Source: Bacillota bacterium
Lineage (GTDB): Bacteria; Bacillota_E; JAJZYS01; JAILZS01
Assembly (NCBI GenBank): GCA_021817625.1
Contig: JAKASY010000044.1
Coordinates: forward strand, 1 to 9,252
DNA: 9,252 nucleotides
Direction of reading: 5' to 3'
Of the stretch, positions 6,681 through 9,252 are shown piece after piece. The notes below the pieces were generated by a model, which made no database searches, was not told where the DNA came from, and saw only the letters and a program-made list of their open reading frames with translations. The stretch's first letter is position 1. The number at the start of each line of letters is the position of its first letter. Both the position numbers and the translations under genes were made by a program.

Positions 6681-6704
6681 CCCGTCCGCGCAATAGCGGA
6701 CGGG
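6668..6704 (-). terminator. Intrinsic terminator of the pilus-like/PKD gene cluster
   Basis: On the minus strand CCCGTCCGC (6704-6696) pairs perfectly with GCGGACGGG (6689-6681) around a 6-nt loop, and TTGACTTTTTCT follows. It lies 32 nt after the stop of the PKD-protein gene and is on the strand of that gene cluster. The stem length, GC content and five-T run make it a convincing terminator. Confidence 0.82.
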
Positions 6705-6736
6705 TGAGCACGAGCATGCGTCTATTGCGCGAGGCC

Positions 6737-7894
6737 TTATGCACCGGCCACGATCGGCTCAATGTAGGTCGTCGATGCCTGCACAACCAGCGCGACGGTG
6801 ACCGGTTGTCCGCCGTCCGGCGGGACCACCGTGAGGTCGTAGGTGCCAAGCGGAAAGGCGACGCTGTCCGGCACGTCCAGCGTGCGCGTGAAGCGCCCGG
6901 CCCCCGCGGCGGTCATCGGCCCGGAGGCGTTCGCCTGCGCGTAGGAGACGCCCAACCAGGTCGCCTGCAGGGCCGAGGGGACGGACAGCGTGGGCGTGCC
7001 CACCGTCCCGGCCTGAGCCGTCGCCGTGACCATGACGCGGTCCCCGGGCGTCGCGGGGTCGGGTGCGGCCGAGGCCAGCCACGGCGTCGGCGTGGACGGG
7101 GATGGGGTGGAGGGAGGCGCGGCGCCCTGCGTCGATGCCGAGCCCGGCAGCACGACGACATCGCGGACGAATGTGCTGCTCCATGCGCCGGTCGAATCCT
7201 CGACGCGAAGGCTCACCGGGTAGGTCCCGGGCACGGAGTAGGTTGCCTGGCGGCCCGCCCACACCTCGTCGACGATGTGCGCGCCGGGGGCCATGTCGTA
7301 GCTCTCGTCCGTGAACGTGACCGGGCTGCCCGCCGCCACGGGCGACGTCACCAGGAAGAACGCGTGGGGCTTGCCCGCTGGCGCGCGAACCGTCGTGCCG
7401 GACACGAGCACTTGCGCCGTGAAGGCGCTGCGCCTGCCGTAGGTGTCCGTCACCGTGAGCGTCACGCTGTACACCCCAGGCTGGTCGAAGGTGGCCTGGC
7501 GGCCCTGCCAGCTCGTGTCGACGATGGCCGCGCCGGGTGTCGTGTCGTAGCTCTCGTTGGTGTAGGAGACTGGCATACCGGGCGCAACGGGGCTGGTGAC
7601 GACGAAGTAGGCGACCGGGCCGCCGGCAGGGCCCGGGCTACCGCCGGTCGGCACGATGCCGCGGCCGCCCGTGGTGTTGCCTGTGGGGGCTCCGGCCCGG
7701 CCTCCGCTCGGGGTTGGGCCGCCCGAGCGCGCCGTGCCGGCGCCGGTCCCGCCGCTCGAGCTCTGGCCGGATGACTTGTGCGAGTGCCGGCCGTGGTGGG
7801 TGCCATGGTTCGCGCGGCGCGGCGGGGACCCCCCGGTTGAGCCGTCGCCGGAGACGATGACCGCGAGCGCCAGGAGTGCGGGGAGCAGAGGCAT
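6737..7894 (-). CDS. Secreted protein with two PKD-like repeats, likely surface or pilus-associated
   Basis: 385 residues. Residues 1-16 (MPLLPALLALAVIVSG) look like a short signal sequence without the usual basic N-end. A His/Ser/Gly/Pro/Thr-rich low-complexity stretch follows to about 92. Two PKD-like Ig-fold repeats come next, about 95-164 and 178-249, each with SYD, IVDxxWxGRQAT and the PKD-type hallmark PGxYxVxLxVxD. After a Ser/Thr/Pro linker (PSTPSPSTPTP, 261-271) a third all-beta-looking domain (about 275-375) resembles bacterial Ig-like or FlgD-type modules. No catalytic motif or C-terminal anchor is seen. ATG 7894 directly abuts its GAGGAGGG, an unusually short spacing, but an in-frame stop just upstream leaves no other start. 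It begins 15 nt after the TadG-like gene, so it is probably the last gene of that operon. Adhesion or structural display is inference. Confidence 0.8.
   Translation of the reverse strand: MPLLPALLALAVIVSGDGSTGGSPPRRANHGTHHGRHSHKSSGQSSSGGTGAGTARSGGPTPSGGRAGAPTGNTTGGRGIVPTGGSPGPAGGPVAYFVVTSPVAPGMPVSYTNESYDTTPGAAIVDTSWQGRQATFDQPGVYSVTLTVTDTYGRRSAFTAQVLVSGTTVRAPAGKPHAFFLVTSPVAAGSPVTFTDESYDMAPGAHIVDEVWAGRQATYSVPGTYPVSLRVEDSTGAWSSTFVRDVVVLPGSASTQGAAPPSTPSPSTPTPWLASAAPDPATPGDRVMVTATAQAGTVGTPTLSVPSALQATWLGVSYAQANASGPMTAAGAGRFTRTLDVPDSVAFPLGTYDLTVVPPDGGQPVTVALVVQASTTYIEPIVAGA
7148..7612 (-). repeat. Tandem duplication encoding the two PKD-like repeats
   Basis: Two units (7612-7403 and 7363-7148) encode proteins alike at most positions over about 70 residues: for example YFVVTSPVAPGMPV against FFLVTSPVAAGSPV, and NESYDTTPGAAIVD against DESYDMAPGAHIVD. 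DNA identity is high in blocks, including an exact 15-bp match TGTCGTAGCTCTCGT at 7543-7557 and 7294-7308. A fairly recent internal duplication is likely. Confidence 0.75.
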
Positions 7895-7909
7895 CCCTCC
7901 TCGTGTGCG

Positions 7910-8341
7910 TCAGCTTGGAGCGGGCAGGAGTGTGGCCGTGGCGCGATCGGAAAGGTCAATCGGGTTTGCGGTGCCCGGCAGGCGGAAGGGAAGGATCAGG
8001 GACGCGGTGATCTCCACGGCCACAGAGTCCGCCGCCGGTAGGGCGGTCGTGACGGATACGGGTTGGAGGGCAGTGGCCGCGAGATCCTCGGACACCAGAC
8101 GACCCACGGTCTGGTCGGCGCAGGCAGCAGCGGGCTCAGTCGTGGTTGGGGCGGGCGCCGGGGCGAGGCAACGTGCGCCTGCCCTCGCAGCGGACGTCGT
8201 GACCGCCCACAGGCGCGCCCGCGCGTAGGCGATGGCCTCTCCGTCCACGGCGAGCGCCAGCGCGGCCATAAGCGCAAGGGCGAAGCTGAAGCTCGCGATG
8301 TAGGACCAGTCGCCCCGCTCGCCATCGGACCGCCGCTTCAT
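7910..8341 (-). CDS. TadG/TadE-like one-TM pilus assembly protein
   Basis: 143 residues from ATG 8341. A short basic N-end with GERGDWS (7-13) precedes one membrane segment (about 13-33, YIASFSFALALMAALALAV). VDGEAIAYARARLWAVTTSAARAGARC follows, like the aspartate-plus-long-helix pattern after the membrane segment in TadE/TadG proteins. The rest (about 60-143) is an exported domain with several beta-like stretches and three cysteines (58, 74 and nearby by eye). It overlaps the previous gene's stop as ATGA and is followed 15 nt later by the PKD-protein gene. Role: probably a minor pilin or pseudopilin. The family call rests on topology and context, not on a strong motif. Confidence 0.66.
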   Translation of the reverse strand: MKRRSDGERGDWSYIASFSFALALMAALALAVDGEAIAYARARLWAVTTSAARAGARCLAPAPAPTTTEPAAACADQTVGRLVSEDLAATALQPVSVTTALPAADSVAVEITASLILPFRLPGTANPIDLSDRATATLLPAPS

Positions 8342-8748
8342 GGCATGAGGTTGCTCGTGGCGTACGTCGTGCCGCCGAGGGTCACCGAGTGCCCGGCGAG
8401 GCCCATCGCGTTCCACGGAAAGCCCGACAGGGTCACCGGGTCGGTGACGGTTAGAGAGATCTGCGAGCCCCAGGGCACAGGCGCCGGCGTACCGGTCACC
8501 TGGACCTGCGCTGGGTTGATGCCCAGGCTCGCCAGCGTCTGATCCACCTGCTGAACGACTGTCGGCGTGAGGCCACCCTGGACCTCGGCTCCCACCACGC
8601 CCGCGTCCCGGGCGTCGCCCACGCTGGCGGCCGTGCCGGCGAGGCCCGAGAGCGCAATTCCCGCCCCGGCCAGCATGGCGAGAAGCGGCAGGACGACGGC
8701 GGTGGCGACATACGTGGAGAGCGAGCCCGAGTCGTCCCGCACATCCAT
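8338..8748 (-). CDS. TadE-like / DUF4320-like pseudopilin
   Basis: 136 residues from ATG 8748. MDVRDDSGSLS is followed by one membrane segment (about 11-37, STYVATAVVLPLLAMLAGAGIALSG). A small exported domain contains GLTPTVVQQVDQTLASLGI, then QVQVTGTPAPVPWGSQISLTVTDPVTL. This N-terminal helix plus short beta-rich domain is the layout of DUF4320/TadE-like proteins in Bacillota Tad clusters. No strong Shine-Dalgarno precedes it; it starts 6 nt after the previous stop, so translation is probably coupled. It ends overlapping the TadG-like gene. Function as a minor pilin is inference. Confidence 0.62.
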   Translation of the reverse strand: MDVRDDSGSLSTYVATAVVLPLLAMLAGAGIALSGLAGTAASVGDARDAGVVGAEVQGGLTPTVVQQVDQTLASLGINPAQVQVTGTPAPVPWGSQISLTVTDPVTLSGFPWNAMGLAGHSVTLGGTTYATSNLMP

Positions 8749-8754
8749 CGGGCG

Positions 8755-9003
8755 TCAACCGCCCGTGCTGATCGGCACGCTGATCCATTGGTTCACGATG
8801 TCGGAGAGGTGGGTGCCTACTGTGGAGAACACGGCGAGCACCACGCCGGTCAGGCTGACGGCGGCGAGTGCCAGGACCCCTTGCGCCAGGTAGGCGCTGA
8901 GGTCTCCCCGGTCGTCGGTGAGCGGGTCAGTGACACGGCGGGCGGTGCAGACAAGGCGCTGGTAGCGGCACCAGATGGCGACGCAGGCGGGCGACGTACG
9001 CAT
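8755..9003 (-). CDS. Small one-TM pilin-like protein (Flp-type candidate)
   Basis: 82 residues from ATG 9003, with TAGGAGGT 7 nt upstream, the best ribosome site in this cluster. A basic N-terminal part with three cysteines (7, 12, 19) and TDPLTDDRGDLS (25-36) precedes one membrane helix (about 37-60, AYLAQGVLALAAVSLTGVVLAVF). A short tail STVGTHLSDIVNQWISVPISTGG follows. Size and layout suit a Flp-type pilin or a short membrane partner of the Tad apparatus, with cleavage possible after Gly33. The classic glutamate at +5 is absent. It is the first visible gene of a minus-strand run of four. Confidence 0.6.
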   Translation of the reverse strand: MRTSPACVAIWCRYQRLVCTARRVTDPLTDDRGDLSAYLAQGVLALAAVSLTGVVLAVFSTVGTHLSDIVNQWISVPISTGG

Positions 9004-9051
9004 TGGCGCGACCTCCTAGATATTGGTAGGATCCAGCACGAGGGTTCGTCG

Positions 9052-9078
9052 GTAATATGCCATAACCTTCCATATCAA
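9052..9078 (-). promoter_or_regulatory. Possible promoter of the pilin-like gene cluster
   Basis: On the minus strand TTGATA (9078-9073) matches 5/6 of the -35 consensus and TATTAC (9057-9052) matches 4/6 of the -10. The spacer is only 15 nt. The site lies in a conspicuously AT-rich patch (about 9020-9080) within very GC-rich DNA, some 40-50 nt before the pilin-like gene's ribosome site. The short spacer lowers confidence. Confidence 0.4.
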
Positions 9079-9080
9079 GT

Positions 9081-9182
9081 GGGTGAGTCTCGCCCGTCGA
9101 TCGGAACCCGATCCCGCACCCAGGCCATGGGGCGAGTAAGGCGCCGAACTTCAGGAAGGTCGCAGCAGACAGCTGAGTGGCG
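9081..9182. other. Compact set of nested inverted repeats, possible structured RNA or regulatory element
   Basis: CTCGCCC (9089-9095) pairs with GGGCGAG (9130-9136) and encloses a perfect 6-pair hairpin, GATCGG (9099-9104) with CCGATC (9108-9113). A second element follows at 9142-9182: CGCC, ACT, CAG and GTC on the left arm pair with GAC, CTG, AGT and GGCG on the right. Small bulges interrupt it, and the loop is GCAGCA. Both strands can form these stems. I could not match it to a known riboswitch or RNA family, and no ORF of note crosses it. The rest, 9183-9252, shows no supportable feature. Confidence 0.4.
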
Positions 9183-9252
9183 AAGCGGTTGTCAGCGGTC
9201 CATCAGTCGCAGCCACGGGCATACAAAAGGGCAGCGCTCATGGGCGCGGCTG

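Noticed and set aside
7910..8788. Treating the 292-codon minus ORF from 8788 as the gene
   Set aside because: Only the part from ATG 8341 reads as a membrane protein. The upstream part is the wrong-frame shadow of the TadE-like gene, and the ATG 8341 start overlaps its stop as ATGA.
9139..9171. Possible signal recognition particle RNA: GCCGAACTTCAGG and GCAGCAG resemble its apical domain
   Set aside because: The GGAA tetraloop with its closing stem is missing and the flanking arms do not form the long SRP helix. The resemblance is too partial.
9192..9215. Hammerhead-ribozyme-like CTGATGGACC on the minus strand
   Set aside because: The core CTGANGA is not matched and there is no GAAA partner block.
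9192..9252. Open frames entering from the right edge on the minus strand, ending at 9192 and 9203, and an ATG at 9240 on the plus strand
   Set aside because: Only 15-19 codons or a few bases are visible and none shows a motif, so no gene can be supported.

Overview
The window comes from a high-GC bacterium, roughly 70% G+C by eye. Its central block follows the Bacillota order yaaO - (tmk) - yaaQ - holB - yazA - rsmI - abrB known from Bacillus subtilis. AbrB with a Cys4 tail, DarA/YaaQ and this synteny point to a very GC-rich Bacillota lineage such as Thermaerobacter, Symbiobacterium or Limnochordia. The exact lineage cannot be fixed from the sequence alone.

Left part, minus strand (1-2436): purB (adenylosuccinate lyase, TTG start) is followed by a clear cobalamin riboswitch. 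After it come two tandem hairpins that appear able to rearrange, and then a secreted BtuF/FhuD-type substrate-binding protein that runs off the left edge. The riboswitch makes corrinoid the likely cargo.

Centre, plus strand (2568-6357): a small basic ORF of unknown function precedes a tightly packed operon of a PLP-dependent Orn/Lys/Arg-decarboxylase-like protein, the c-di-AMP receptor DarA, DNA polymerase III delta-prime and one ORF that fuses a GIY-YIG domain to RsmI. The last three junctions all overlap (two as ATGA), suggesting translational coupling. Tmk, YaaR, YaaT, YabA and YabB, which lie in this block in B. subtilis, are absent here.

Right part, minus strand (6354-9252): a cluster of three short one-TM proteins resembling Flp/TadE/TadG (Tad-type pilus) components leads into a secreted protein with two PKD repeats. 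It ends in a strong intrinsic terminator. The T-tract of that terminator overlaps the -35 box of abrB. abrB is convergent with the GIY-YIG-rsmI gene: the two stop codons share one CTAG, and the likely abrB terminator lies inside the rsmI reading frame. The last 250 bases hold no convincing gene but contain a probable promoter and a compact set of inverted repeats of unknown identity.

No tRNA, rRNA, CRISPR array, insertion sequence or phage gene was seen. The most noteworthy observations are the GIY-YIG-RsmI fusion, the abrB terminator/promoter arrangement, the riboswitch expression platform, the decarboxylase start site, and the shared pre-membrane motif in the three pilus-like proteins.
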